Source: Aristolochia californica (Eukaryota > Streptophyta > Magnoliopsida > Piperales > Aristolochiaceae). Taken from it: DNA of 64,000 nt. Both the position numbers and the translations under genes were made by a program. Position 1 is the stretch's first letter. The number at the start of each line of letters is the position of its first letter. Location of the stretch: positions 22,453,013 through 22,517,012 of the forward strand of contig JARWKL010000007.1 of NCBI GenBank assembly GCA_029961685.1, read 5' to 3'. This document shows positions 11,396-24,256 of this stretch, piece after piece. The notes beneath the pieces are model-generated. The model saw nothing but the letters and a program-made list of their open reading frames with translations. It ran no database searches and had not been told where the DNA came from.

Positions 11396-14300
11396 GCATG
11401 CATATCCTTTTTTAAAACATGTGTAGAAAAAATCTCCTCCATGTAAAATTCCTAGTTATTAGGGTTGGATTAAAGGAATTTCCCAAACTTGGATAACAAA
11501 ACTTTTGTGTTCATTTGTGGTGTGTAAATAAATATTTTTTATTTACCTTAGTTATTGTTTTAAATTTTTTCCACACATCAACTTTAAATATTTTATTTTG
11601 TTGTGATCTATTTGCCTTTTCTGTTTACGAGATGAAGGGAGAGCGAAAACTTAAAGTTCTGATTTACGAAAAAAGTGTACATCTAAAATGGAAATGCACA
11701 ATGGAAAAATTTAGAGAGAGATAATTCATAAGAGTGTTTGTAATTTTGTGGGACCGTAAGCACGTTTTCCTTTTTATATCTAATGTTTAGCAATCGCCGG
11801 GAAAAGGGGGGGGGGGGGGGGGGGGGGGGGGGGCCATTTTTAACTAAGTGTTGTCTTCCAATCCATAAGTAATTTCTTACAAAAATATAGCCCGTTACGC
11901 ATGACAAATCACTTTACAATCATCTATGATTGTTAGGTCAACTTTTTGAAAATGGTCAAAATAATGGCTTGTTTGACACGTGGACATATCCCACCGCACG
12001 TTCACTTGAGAATTTAATGAGCGTTTGTTATTCTCTTTAAAAGCTTTGGATCCATAGGTCATTTTAATCTTCAACATTTTCCTAGCATGCATATCCATTT
12101 TTAAAACATGTGTAGAAAAAATCTCCTTCATGTAAAATTCCAAGATATTAGTGTTGGACTAGTGGAGTTTCCCAAACTTGGATAACAAAAATTTTGTGTT
12201 CATTTGTGGTGTGCGAATAAATTTTCTTTATTTACTTTTTTTATTTTTTTAAATATTTTCGTACATCAACTATAAAATTTTCATTTTGTTGTGATCTATT
12301 TGCCTTTTTTTGATTAGGGGATGAAGGGAGAGCGAAAAACTCGAAGTTTTGATTTAAGAAAAATGTGTGCATCTAAAACGGAAATGCACAATGCACAAAT
12401 GTAGAGAGAGAGATAATTCCAAAGAGTGTCTGTAATTTTTAGGGGTTGTAAGCACTTTTTCATTTTTATATCTCAGGTTTTGCAATCGTCGGGAAAAGGG
12501 GGAGGTGGGGGATTTTTAACTGAGTGTTGATTCCCAATCCAAAAGACATTTCTTAAAAAAATAAAGCCCGTTACGCATGATAAATCACTTTACAATCATG
12601 TATGATTATTATGTCCGCTATTTGCAAATGGGCAAAATAATGGCATGTTTGTCTCGGGTAAATATTCCACCGCAAGTTCACTTGAGAATTTAATGAGCGT
12701 TTGTTATTCTCCTTAAATGCTTTGCATCCATGGCTCATTTGCATCTTTAACATGTTTCAAACATGCATATCCATTTTTAAAACCTGTGTCGAAGAAATCT
12801 CTTTCATGTAAAATTCCAAGCTATTAGAGTTAGACTGGTGGAATTTCCCAAACTTGGATAACAAAACTTTTGTGTTCAGTTGTGTTGTGTGAATAAATTT
12901 TCTTTATTTAAATTTGTTATTGTTTTAAAAATTTTCATACATCAACTATAAAATTTTTATTTTGTTGTGAGCTTTTTGCCTTTTTTGTTTTCGAGATGAA
13001 TGGAGAGCGAAAACTCAAAGTTTTCATTTAAGAAAAATGTGTACATCTAAAATGGAAAAGCACAATGCACAAATGTAGAGAGAGATAATTCCGAAGAGTG
13101 TTTGTAATTTTTTGGGATTGTAAGCTCTTTTTAGTTTTTAGATCTCAGGTTTAGCAATCGTCGGGAAAGAGGGAGGCGGAGGATTTTTAACTAAGTGTTG
13201 ACTCCCAATCCAAAAGTGATTTCTTACAAAAATATAGCCCATTACGCATGATAAATCACTTTACAATCATCAATAATTGTTAGGTCAAATTTTTGAAAAT
13301 GGGCCAAATAATGACTTGTTAGACTCGGGTAAATATCCCACCACACGTTCACTTGAGAATTTAATGAGCGTTTGTTATTCTCTTTAAAAGATTTGGATCC
13401 ATAGGTCATTTGAATCTTTAACATGTTTCAAGCATGCATATCCATTTTTAAAACATGTGTAGAAAAAATATCCTTCATGCAAAATTCCAAGATATTAGTG
13501 TTGGACTAATGGAGTTTCCCAAACTTGGAAAACAAAAATTTTGTGTTCATTTGTGGTGTGTGAATAAATTTTCTTTATTTACTCTTTTTAATGTTTTAAA
13601 TTTTTTCCGTACATCAACTATAAAATTTTCATTTTGTTGTTATCTATTTGCCTTTTTTGTTTACGGGATGAAGGGAGAGCGAAAAACTCGAAGTTTTGAT
13701 TTAAGAAAAATGTGTACATCTAAAACGGAATTGCACAATGCACAAATGTAGAGAGAGATAATTCCAAAGAGTGTCTATAATTTTTGAGGATTGTAAGTAC
13801 TTTTTCATTTTTATATCTAAGGTTTTGCAATCGTCGGGAAAAGTGGGAGGCGGGGGATTTTTAACTGAGGGTTGACTCCCAAACCAAAAGTCATTTCTTA
13901 CAAAAATATAGCCCGTTACGCATGATAAATCACTTTACAATCATCTATGATTATTATGTCAGTTTTTTGCAAATGGGCAAAATAATGGCATGTTTGACTC
14001 GGGTAAATATCCCACCACAAGTTCACTTGAGAATATAATCAACGTCTGTTATTCTCTTTAAAAGCTTTAGATCCATAGCACATTTGCATCTTTAACATGT
14101 TTCAAACATGCGTATCCATTTTTAAAACATGTGTAGAAGAAATCTCCTTCTTGAAATATTCCAAGCTATTAGGGTTAAACTAGAGGAATTTCCCAAACTT
14201 GGATAACAAAACTTTTGTGTTCATTTGTGTTGTGTGAATAAATTTTCTAAATTTACATTTGTTATTGTTTTAAATTTTTTCCATACATCAACTATAAAAT

Positions 14301-14770
14301 TTTTATTTTGTTGTGAGCTTTTTGCCTTTTATGTTTTCGGGATGAAGGGAGAGCGAAAACTCAAAGTTTTGATTTAAGAAAAAAGTGTACATCTAAAATG
14401 GAAAAGCACAATGCACAAATGTAGACAGTCATAATTCCGAAGGGTGTCTGTAATTTTCAGGGATTGTAAGCTCCTTTTAGTTTTTATATCTCAGGTTTTG
14501 CAATTGTCGGGAAAAGGGGGAGGCGGAGGATTTTTAATTGAGTGTTGACTTCCAATCCAAAAGTGATTTCTTCCAAAAATATAGCCCGTTACGCATGATA
14601 AATCACTTTACATTCATCTATGATTGTTAGGTCAAATTTTTGAAAATGGGCAAAATAATGACATGTTAGAGTCGGGTAAATATCCCACCGCACGTTTACT
14701 TGAGAATTTATTGAGCATTTGTTATTCTACTTAAAAGCTTTGGATCCATAGGTCATTTGAATCTTTAACA
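11396..14770 (-). repeat. ABABC pentamer higher-order unit
   Basis: Anchors 14770 A, 14097 B, 13424 A, 12753 B and 12077 C in monomer orientation. The C copy shows the reverse complement of its diagnostic words (GGTCAACTTTTTGAAAATGG; TTGTCTTCCAATCCATAAGT). The B copies show TTATTATGTCAGTTTTTTGC or TTATTATGTCCGCTATTTGC. The unit is slightly longer than 5 x 672 because of the G-tract expansion at 11,806-11,833. Confidence 0.75.
11806..11833 (+). repeat. 28-nt uninterrupted poly-G tract
   Basis: Immediately after CGGGAAAA there are 28 consecutive G residues, then CCATTTTTAACT. In other monomers this position reads about GGGGGAGGCGGGGGA (or GGGCGA). The tract therefore replaces an interrupted G-rich segment with a pure homopolymer. 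It could be genuine slippage expansion or a base-calling or assembly artefact. Confidence 0.9.
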
Positions 14771-17700
14771 TGTTTCAAGCATGCATATCCATCTTTAAAA
14801 CATGTGTAGAAAAAATCTCCTTCATGTAAAATTCCAAGCTATTAGGGTTGGACTAATGGAATTACCCAAACTTGGATAACAAAACTTTTCTGTTCATTTG
14901 GGGTGTGTGAATAAATAATTTTTAATTACATTAATTATTGTTTTAAATTTTTTCCACACATCAACTATAAAATTTTTATTTTATTGTGATCTATTTCCCT
15001 TTTCTGTTTATGGGATGAAGGGAGAGCGAAAACCCAAAGTTCTAATTTACCAAAAAATTGTACATCTAAAATGGAAATGCACAATGAACAAATGTAGAGA
15101 TAGATAATTCCAAAGAGTGTCTGTAATTTTTAGGGACCGTAAGCACGTTTTCGTTTTTATATCTAGTGTTTTGCAATCGTCGTGAAAAGGGGGAGGCGGG
15201 GGATTTTTAACTGAGTGTTGACTTCCAATCCATAAGTCATTTCTTAAAAAAATATAGCTCGTTACGCATGACAAATCACTTTACAATCATCTATGATTGT
15301 TAGGTCAACTTTTTGAAAATGGGCAAAATAATGGCTTGCATGACTCGGGCAAATATCCCACCGCACGTTCACTTGAGAATTTAATGAGCGTTTGTTATTC
15401 TCTTTAAAAGCTTTGGATCCATAGGTCATTTGAATCTTTAACATGTTTCTAGCATGCATTTCCATTTTTAAAACATGTGTAGAAAAAATCTCCTTCATGT
15501 AAAATTCCAAGATATTAGTGTTGGACTAGTCGAGTTTCCCAAACTTGGATAACAAAACTTTTGTGTTCATTTGTGGTGTGCGAATAAATTTTCTTTATTT
15601 AATTTTTTTTTGTTTTAAATTTTTTCCGTACATCAACTTTAAAATTTTCATTTTGTTGTGATCTATTTGCCTTTTTTTGTTTACGGGCTGAAGGGAGAGC
15701 GAAAAACTCGAAGTTTTGATTTAATAAAAATGGGTACATCTAAAATGGAAATGCACAATGCACAAATGTAGAGAGAGATAATTCCAAAGAGTGTCTGTAA
15801 TTTTTAGGGATTGCAAGCACTTTTTCGTTTTTATATCTCAGGTTTTGCAATCGTCGAGAAAAAGGGGGAGAGGGGGGGGGGGGTGGGATTTTTACCCGAG
15901 TGTTGACTCCCAATCCAAAAGTCATTTCTTACAAAAATATAGCCCGTTACGCATGATAAATCACTTTACAATCATCTATGATTATTATGTCATTTTTTTG
16001 CAAATGGGAAAAATAATGGCATGTTTGACTCGGGAAAATATCCCACCGCAAGTTCACTTGAGAATATAATGAGCGTTTGTTATTCTCTTTAAAAGCTTTG
16101 CATCCATAGCTCATTTGTATCTTTAACATGTTTCAAACATGCATATCCATTTTTAAAACATGTGTAGAAGAAATCTCTTTCTTGAAATATTCCAAGCTAT
16201 TAGGGTTAAACTAGAGGAATTTCCCAAACTTGGATAACAAAACTTTTGTGTTCATTTGTGTTGTGTGAACAAAGTTTCTTTATTTACATTTGTTATTGTT
16301 TTAAATTTTTTCCATACATCAACTATAGAATTTTTATTTTGTTGTGAGCTTTTTGCCTTTTTTGTTTTCGGGATGAAGAGAGAGCGAAACCTCAAAGTTT
16401 TGGTTTAAGAAAAAAGTGTACATCTAAAATGGAAAAGCACAATGCACAAATGTAGAGAGAGATAATTCTGAAGAGTGTCTATAATTTTTAGGGATTGTAA
16501 GCTCTTTTTAGTTTTGATATCTTAGGTTTTGCAATTGTCGGGAAAAGGGGTAGGCGGAGGATTTTTAACTGAGTGTTGACTCCCAATCCAAAAGTGATTT
16601 CTTACAAAAATATAGCCCGTTACGCATGATAAATCACTTTACAATCATCTATAATTGTTAGGTCAAATTTTTGAAAATGGGCAAAATAATGACTTGTCAG
16701 ACTCGGGTAAATATCCCACCGCACGTTTACTTGAGAATTTAATGAGCATTTGTTATTCTCTTTAAAAGCTTTGGATCCATAGGTCATTTGAATCTTTAAC
16801 ATGTTTCAAGCATGCATATCCATTTTTAAAACATGTGTAGAAAAAATCTTCTGCATGTAAAATTCCAAGCTATTAGGGTTGGACTAATGGAATTACCCAA
16901 ACTTGGATAACAAAACTTTTGTGTTCATTTGTGTTGTGTGAGTAAAGTTTCTTTATTTACATGTGTTATTGTTTTAAATTTTTTCCATACATCAACTGTA
17001 AAATTTTTATTTTGTTATGAGCTTTTTGCCTTTTTTGTTTTCGGGATGAAGGGAGAGTGAAAACCCAATGTTTTGATTTAAGAAAAAGGTGTACATCTAA
17101 AATGGAAAAACACAATGCACAAATGTAGAGAGAGATAATTCTGAAAAGTGTCTGTAACTTTTAGGGATTGTAAGCTCTTTTTAGTTTTTGTATCTCAGGT
17201 TTTGCAATCGTCGGGAAAAGGGGGAGGCGGAGGATTTTTAACCAAGTGTTGACTCCCAATCCAAAAGTCATTCCTTACAAAAATATAGTCCGTTACACAT
17301 GATAAATCACTTTACAATCATCTATGATTATTATGTCGGTTTTTTGCAAATGGGTAAAATAATGGCAAATTTGACTCGCATAAATATCCCACCGCAAGTT
17401 CACTTGAAAATATAATGAGTGTTTGTTATTCTCTTTAAAAGCTTTGCATCCATAGCTCATTTGCATCTTTAACATGTTTCAAACATGCGTATCAATTTTT
17501 AAAACATGTGTAGAAGAAATCTCCTTCTTGAAATATTCCAAGCTATTAGGGTTAAACTAGTGGAATTTCCCAAACTTGGATAAAAATAATTTTGTGTTCA
17601 TTTGTGTTGGGTGAATAAAGTTTATTTATTGACATTTTTTATTGTTTTAAATTTTTTCCATACATCAACTATAAAAATTTTATTTTGTTGTGAGCTTTTT

Positions 17701-18122
17701 GCCTTTTTTTTTTTCGGGATGAAGGGAGAGCGAAAACTCAAAGTTTTGATTGAAGAAAAAAGTGTACATCTAAAATGGAAAATCACAATGCACAAATGTT
17801 GAGAGAGATAAATCCGAAGAGTGTCTGTAATTTTTAGGGATTTTAAGCTCTTTTTAGTTTTTACCTCATGTTTTGCAATCGTTGGGAAAAGGGGGAGGCG
17901 GAGGATTTTTAACTGAGTGTTGACTCCCAATCCAAAAGTGATTTCTTACAAAAATATAGCCCATTACTCATTATTAATCACTTTACAATCATTGATGATT
18001 GGCAAACTAATGACTTGTTAGACTCGGGTAAATATCCCACCGCACGTTCACTTGAGAATTTAATGAGCGTTTGTTATTCTCTTTAAAAGCTTTGGATCCA
18101 TAGGTCATTTGAATCTTTAACA
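14771..18122 (-). repeat. ABABC pentamer higher-order unit
   Basis: Anchors 18122 A, 17475 B, 16802 A, 16129 B and 15444 C. The C copy carries CTTTTTGAAAATGGGC, CTAGCATGCATTTCC and TTGACTTCCAATCCATAAGT. The A copies at 16802 and 18122 carry A bodies but a B-like tail (ACTCCCAATCCAAAAGTGAT), a shared subvariant. The 18122 copy has lost about 24 bp near 18,000, where GATGATT joins GGCAAAC directly. Confidence 0.75.
15872..15883 (+). repeat. 12-nt poly-G tract in the G-rich segment
   Basis: The local text is AAAGGGGGAGA followed by 12 G and then TGGG. This is a smaller expansion at the same monomer phase as the 28-G tract. It makes the local monomer about 12 bp longer (step 15444 to 16129 is 685 bp). 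Confidence 0.85.
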
Positions 18123-20141
18123 TGTTTCAAGCATGCATATCCAATTTTAAAACATGTGTAGAAGAAATCTCCTTCATGTAAAACTCCAAGCTATTAGGGT
18201 TGGACAAATGGAATTTTCCAAACTTGGATAACAAAACTTTTGTGTTCATTTGGGGTGTGTGAATAAATATTTTTTATTTACATTAGTTATTGTTTTAAAT
18301 TTTTTCCACACATACACTATATAATTTTTATTTTATTGTGATCTATTTGCCTTTCGGTTTACGGGATGAAGGGAGAGCGAAAACCCAAAGTTCTGATTTA
18401 CGAAAAAAGTGTACATCTAAAATGGAAATGCACAATGCACAAATGTAGAGAGAGATAATTCCAAAGAGTGTCAATAATTTTTAGGGACCGTAAGCACGTT
18501 TTCTTTTTTATATCTAATTTTTTGCAATCGTTGGGAAAAGGGGGAGGTGGGCGATTTTTAACTGAGTGTTGACTTCCAATCCATAAGTCATTTCTTACAA
18601 AAATATAGCCCGTTAGCCATGACAAATAACTTTACAATCATGTATGATTGTTAGGTCAACTTTTTGAAAATGGGCAAAATAATGGGTTGTTTGACTCGGG
18701 CAAATATCCCACCGCATGTTCACTTAAGAATTTAATGAGTGTTTGTTACTCTCTTTAAAAACTTTGGATCCATAGGTCATTTGAATCTTTAACATGTTTC
18801 AAGCATGCATATCCATTTTAAAAACAAGTGTAGAAAAAATCTCCTTCTTGTAAAATTTCAAGATATTTGTTTTGGACTAGTGGAGTTTCCCAAACTTGGA
18901 TAACAAAACTTTTGTGTTCAATTGTGGTGTGTGAATAAATTTTCTATATTTAATTTTTTTATTGTTTTTAATTTTTTCCGTACATCAACTACAAAATTTT
19001 CATTATGTTGTGATCTATTTGCCTTTTTTAGTTTATAGGATGAAGGGAGAGCCAAAAACTCGAACTTTTGATTTAAAAAAATGTGTATATCCAAAATGGA
19101 AATGCACAATGCACAAATGTAGAGAGAGATAATTCCAAAGAGTGTTTTTAATTTTTAGGGATTGAAACCACTTTTTCGTTTTTATATCTCAGGTTTTGCA
19201 ATCGTCGAGAAAAGGGGGAGGCGGGGGATTTTTAACTGAGTGTTGACTCCTCATCCAAAAGTCATTTGTTACAAAAATATAGCCTATTACGCATGATAAA
19301 TCACTTTACAATCATCTATGATTATTATGTCGGCTTTTTGCAAATGGGCAAAATAATATCATGTTTGACTCGGGTAAATATCCCACCACAAGTTCACTTG
19401 AGAATTTAATGAGCGTTTGTTATTCGCTTTCAAAGCTTTGCATCCATAGCTCATTTGCATCTTTAACATGTTTCAAACATGCGTATCCATTTTTAAAAAA
19501 TGTGTAGAAGAAATCTCTTTCTTGAAAAATTCCAAGCTATTAGAGATAAACTAGTGGAATTTCCGAAACTGGGATAAAAAAAATTTTGTGTTCATTTGTG
19601 TTGTGTGAATAAATTTTTTTATTTACATTAGTTATTGTTTTAATTTTTTTCCATACATCAACTATAAAATTTTTATTTTGTTGTGAGTTTTTTGCCTTTT
19701 TGGTTTTCGGGATGAAGGGAGAGCAAAAAGTCAAAGTTTTGATTTAAGAAAAAAGTGTACACCAAAAATGGAAAAGCACAATTCACAAATGTAGAGAGAG
19801 ATAATTCCGAAGAGTGTCTGTAATTTTTAAAGATTGTAAGCTCTTTTTAGTTTTTATGTCTTAGGTTTTTCAATCCGTGGGAAAAAGGAAAGGCGGGGGA
19901 ATTTTATTTGAGTGTTAACTCCCAATCTAAAAGTCATTTTTTAAAAAAATATAGCCCGTTACGCATGATAAATTGCTTTACAATCATCTATGATTGTTAT
20001 GTCAAATTTATGAAAATGGGAAAAATAATGACTTGTTAGACTCGGGTAAATATCCCACCGCACGTTCAATTGAGAATTTATTGAGCGTTTGTTATTCTCT
20101 TTAAAAGCTTTGGATCCAGAGGTCATTTGAATCTTTAACAT
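18123..20141 (-). repeat. ABC trimer higher-order unit
   Basis: Anchors 20141 A, 19467 B and 18794 C, about 2.02 kb. The C copy reads TTGACTTCCAATCCATAAGT and GGTCAACTTTTTGAAAATGG. The B copy reads TTATTATGTCGGCTTTTTGC and ACTCCTCATCCAAAAGTC. The A copy has the A body but a tail ACTCCCAATCTAAAAGTC that resembles B, so its tail is mixed. Confidence 0.75.
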
Positions 20142-22159
20142 GTTTCAAGCATGCATATCCATTTTTAAAACATGTGTAGAAAAAATCTCCTTATGTAAAA
20201 TTCCAAGCTATTAGGGTTGGACTTATGGAATTTCCAAAACATGGATAACAAAACTTGTGTTCATTTGGGGTGTGCGAAAAAATATTTTTTATTTACATTA
20301 GTTATTGTTTTAAATTTTTTCCACACATCAACTGTAACATTTTTATTTTATTGTGATCTATTTGCCTTTTATGTTTACGGGATGAAGGGAGAGCGAAAAC
20401 TATAAGTTCTGCTTTACGAAAAAGGTGTACATCTAAAATGGAAATGCACAATGCACAAATGTAGAGAGTGATAATTCCAAAGAGTGTCTGTAATTTTTAG
20501 GGACCGTAAGCTCATTTTCGTTTTTATATCTAATGTTTAGCAATCGTCTGGAAAAGGGGCAGGCGGGCGAATTTTAACTGATTGTTGACTTCCAATCCAT
20601 AAGTCATTTCTTACAAAAATATAGCCCGTTACGCATTACAAATCATTTTACAATCATCTATGATTGTTAGGTAAACTTTTCGAAAATGGGCAAAATAATG
20701 GCTTGTTTGACTCGGGCAAATATCCCACTGCACGTTCCCTTGAGAATTTAATGAGCGTTTTTTATCCTCTTTAAAAGCTTTGGATCCATAGATCATTTGA
20801 ATCTTTAACATGTTTCTAGCATGCATTTCCATTTTTAAAACTTGTGTAGAAAAAATCTCCCTCATGTAAAATTCCAAGATATTAGTTTTGGACTAGTGGA
20901 GTTTCCCAAACTTGGATAACAAAACTTTTGTATTCATTTGTGGTGTGTGAATAAATTTTCAATATTTAATTTTTTATTGTTTTTAATTTTTTCCGTACAT
21001 CAACTATAAAATTTTCATTTTATTGTGATGTATTTGCCTTTTTTTTGTTTATTGGATGAAGGGAGAGCCAAAAACTCGAACTTTTGATTTAAGAAAAATG
21101 TGTATATCTAAAATGGAAATGCACAATGCACAAATGTAGAGAGAGATAACTCCAAAGAGTGTCTGTAATTTTTAGGGATTGTAAGCACTCTTTCGTTTTT
21201 ATATCTCAGGTTTTGCAATCGTCGAGAAAAAGGGGGAGGGGGGGATTTTTACCCGAGTGTTGACTCCCAATCCAAAAGTCATTTCTTACAAAAATATAGC
21301 CTGTTACGCATGATAAATCACTTTACAATCATCTATGATTATTATGTCGGCTTTTTGCAAATGGGCAAAATAATGACATGTTTGACTCGGGTAAATATCC
21401 CACCACAAGTTCACTTGAGAATTTAATGAGCGTTTGCTATTTACTTTAAAAGCTTTGCATCCATAGCTCATTTGCATCTTTAACATGTTTCAAACATGCG
21501 TATCCATTTCTAAAACATGTGTAAATGACATCTTTTTCTTGAAAAATTCCAAGCTATTAGGGTTAAACTAATGGAATTTCCCAAACTTCGATAACAAAAA
21601 TTTTGTGTTCATTTGTGTTGTGTTAAATAATTTTCTTTATTTACATTTGTTATTGTTTTTAATTTTTTCCAAACATCAACTATAAAATATTTATTTTGTT
21701 GTGAGCTTTTTGCATTTCCTGTTTTCGGGAGGAGGGGAGAGTGAAAAGTCAAAGTTTTGATTTAAGAAAAAAGTGTACATCTAAAATGCAAAAGCACAAT
21801 GCACAAATGAAGAGAGAGATAATTCTGAAGAGTGTTTGTAATTTTTACGGATTGTAACCTCTTTCTAGTTTTTATATCTCAATTTTTGATATCGTCGGGA
21901 AAAGGGGGAGGAGGGGGATTTTTACTTGAGTGTTGACTTTCAATCCAAAAGTCATTTCTTACAAAAAATATATCCCATTACTCATGATAAATCACTTTAC
22001 AATCATCTATGATTGTTAGGTCAAATTTATGAAAATGGGCAAAATAATGACTTGTTAGACTCGGGTAAATATCCCACCGCACGTTCACTTGAGAATTTAA
22101 TGAACGTTTGTTATTCTCTTTAAAAGCTTTGGATCCATAGGTCATCTGAATCTTTCACA
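20142..22159 (-). repeat. ABC trimer higher-order unit
   Basis: Anchors 22159 A, 21486 B and 20811 C. The B copy has an expanded, purer G segment (GGGGGAGGGGGGGATTTTT near 21,233) and shares TTATTATGTCGGCTTTTTGC with the B copy at 19467. The C copy shares CTTTTGATTTAA and GGGAGAGCCAAAAACTCG context words with the neighbouring trimer. These matches are expected if trimers were amplified as units. Confidence 0.75.
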
Positions 22160-24177
22160 AGTTTCAAGCATGCTTATCCATTTTTAAAACATGAGTAGAA
22201 AAAAGCTCCTCCATGTAAAATTCCAAGCTATTAGGGTTGGACTAATGGAATTTCCCAAACTTGGATAACAAAACTTTTGTGTTCAATTGGGGTGTGTGAA
22301 TAAATATTTTTATTTAGATTAGTTATTGTTTTAATTTTTTCCACACATCAACTATAAATTTTTTATTTTATTGTGATCTATTTGCCTTTTCTGTTTACGG
22401 GATGAAGGGTGAGCGAAAACCCAAAGTTCTGATTTACGAAAAAAATGTACATCTAAAATGGAAATGCACAATGCACAAAAGTAGAGAGAGAAAATTCCAA
22501 AGAGTGTCTATAATTTTTAGGGAGCGTAAGCACGTTTTCGTTTTTATATCTAATGTTTTGCAATCGTCGGGAAAAGGGGGAGGCGGGCGATTTTTAACTG
22601 AGTGTTGACTTCCAATCCATAAGTCATTTCTTAGAAAAATATAGCCCGTTACTCATGAAAAATCACTTTACAATCATCAATGATTGTTAGGTCGACTTTT
22701 TGAAAATGGGCAAAATAATGGCTATTTTGACCCGGGCAAATATTCCACCGCACGTTCACTTGAGAATTTAGTGAGCGTTTGTTATTCTCTTTAAAAGCTT
22801 TGGATCCATAGGTCATTTGAATCTTTAACATGTTTCTGGCATGCAAATCCATTTTTAAAACATGTGTAGAAAAAATGTCCTTCATGTAAAATTCCAAGAT
22901 ATTAGTGTTGGACTAGTGGAATTTCCGAAACTTGGATAACAAAACTTTTGTGTTCATTTGGTGGGTGTGAAAAAAGTTTCTTTATTTACTTTTTTATTGT
23001 TTTAATTTTTTTTCGTGCATCAACTATAAATTTTTCATTCTGTTGTGATCTATTTGCCTTTTTTGTTTACGGGATGAAGGGAGAGCGAAAAAATCGAAGT
23101 TTTGATTTAAGAAAAATGTGTACATCTAAAACGGAAATGCACAATGTATAAATGTAGAGAGAGATAATTCCAAAGAGTGTCTGTAATTTTTAGGGATTTT
23201 AAGAACTTTTTCATTTTTATATCTCAGGTTTTGCAATCGTCTAGAAAAGGGGGAGGCGGGGAATTTTTAAGTGAGTGTTGATTCCCAATCCAAAAGTCAT
23301 TTCTTAAAAAAATATAGCCCGTTACGCATGATAAATCACTTTACAGTCGTCTATGATTATTATGTCGGCTTTTTGCAAATGGGCAAAATAATGGCATGTT
23401 TGACTCGGTTAAATATCCCACTGCAAGTTCACATGAGAATTTTATGAGCGTTTGTTATTCTCTTTAAAAGCTTTGCATCCATAGCTCATTTGCATCTTTA
23501 ACATGTTTCAAACATGCGTATCCTTTTTTAAAACATGTGTAGAAGAAATCTCTTTCTTGAAAAATTCCAAGCTATTAGGGTTAAACTAGTGGAATTTCCC
23601 AAACTTGGATAACAAAAATTTTGTGTTCATTTGTGTTGTGTGAATAAATTTTCTTTATTTACATTTGTTATTGTTTTAAATTTTTTCCATACATCAACTA
23701 TAAATTTTTTATTTGGTTGTGAGCTCTTTGCCTTTTTTGTTTTCGGGAGGAAGGGAGAGTGAAAAGTCAAAGTTTTGATTTAAGAAAAAAGTGTACATCT
23801 AAAATGAAAAAGCACAATGCACAAATGTAGAGAGAGATAATTCCGAAGAGTGTCTGTAATTTTTAGGGATTGTAAACTCTTTTTAGTTTTTACATATTAG
23901 GTGTTACAATATTCGGGAAAAGAGGGAGGCGGGGGATTTTTACTTGAGTGTTGACTCCCAATCAAAAAATCATTTCTTACAAAAATATAGCCCGTTACGT
24001 ATGATAAATCACTTTACAATCATCTATGACTGTTAGCTCAAATTTATGAAAATGGGCAAAATAATGACATGTTAGACTCGGGTAAATATCCCACCGCACG
24101 TTCACTTGAGAATTTAATGAGCGTTTGTTATTCTCTTGAAAATCTATGGATCCATAGTTCATTTGAATCTTTAACAT
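22160..24177 (-). repeat. ABC trimer next to the inversion breakpoint
   Basis: Anchors 24177 A, 23505 B and 22831 C. The C copy carries rare words (TTTCTGGCATGCAAATCC, AAAATGTCCTTCATG, CATTTGGTGGGTGTG, TTTTTTTCGTGCATC, TCATTCTGTTGTG) that are found in inverted form just right of the breakpoint. The A copy is followed by about 78 bp of upstream monomer sequence before orientation changes. Confidence 0.78.
22620..23202 (-). repeat. Left arm of a near-identical inverted repeat
   Basis: The reverse complement of this stretch reappears at 24,256-24,812. From about 22,911 to 23,135 I find no mismatch reading by eye, including rare words such as CATTTGGTGGGTGTG and TCATTCTGTTGTG. Paired coordinates sum to about 47,458, then to 47,432 past a 26-bp deletion in the right copy. 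The private word TTACTCATG (normally TTACGCATG) is also shared. Confidence 0.88.
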
Positions 24178-24254
24178 GTTTCAAGCATGCATATCCATTT
24201 TTAAAACATGTTTAGAAAAAATCTCCTTCATGTAAAATTCCAAGCTATTAGGGT

Positions 24255-24256
24255 TA
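24255..24256. other. Orientation-switch breakpoint
   Basis: Left-arm text runs as expected to TTCCAAGCTATTAGGGTT, then continues directly with ACAATCCCTAAAAATTAC, which is monomer text of the opposite strand. The left side ends about 78 bp upstream of phase zero. The right side begins about 371 bp before the next phase zero (phase ~301). Two to three bases (T)TA could belong to either side, so short microhomology is possible. No insertion sits at the junction. Confidence 0.95.

Larger units (their letters stand above)
1..24255 (-). repeat. Left arm of ~672-bp satellite array, minus orientation, ~36 monomers
   Basis: The same ~672-bp text recurs without interruption. The reverse complement of ATGTTAAAG (CTTTAACAT, or a close variant) appears near 620, 1293, 1963, 2636, 3317, 3988, 4660, 5333, 6006, 6680, 7352, 8027, 8699, 9371, 10044, 10716, 11395, 12077, 12753, 13424, 14097, 14770, 15444, 16129, 16802, 17475, 18122, 18794, 19467, 20141, 20811, 21486, 22159, 22831, 23505 and 24177. 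Steps are 670-685 bp, apart from one short step (17475 to 18122) caused by a small deletion. The larger steps coincide with G-tract expansions. The G-rich segment of each monomer lies on the + strand in this arm. No foreign insertion is evident. The family is not recognised; a heterochromatic plant-type satellite is inferred. Confidence 0.97.
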
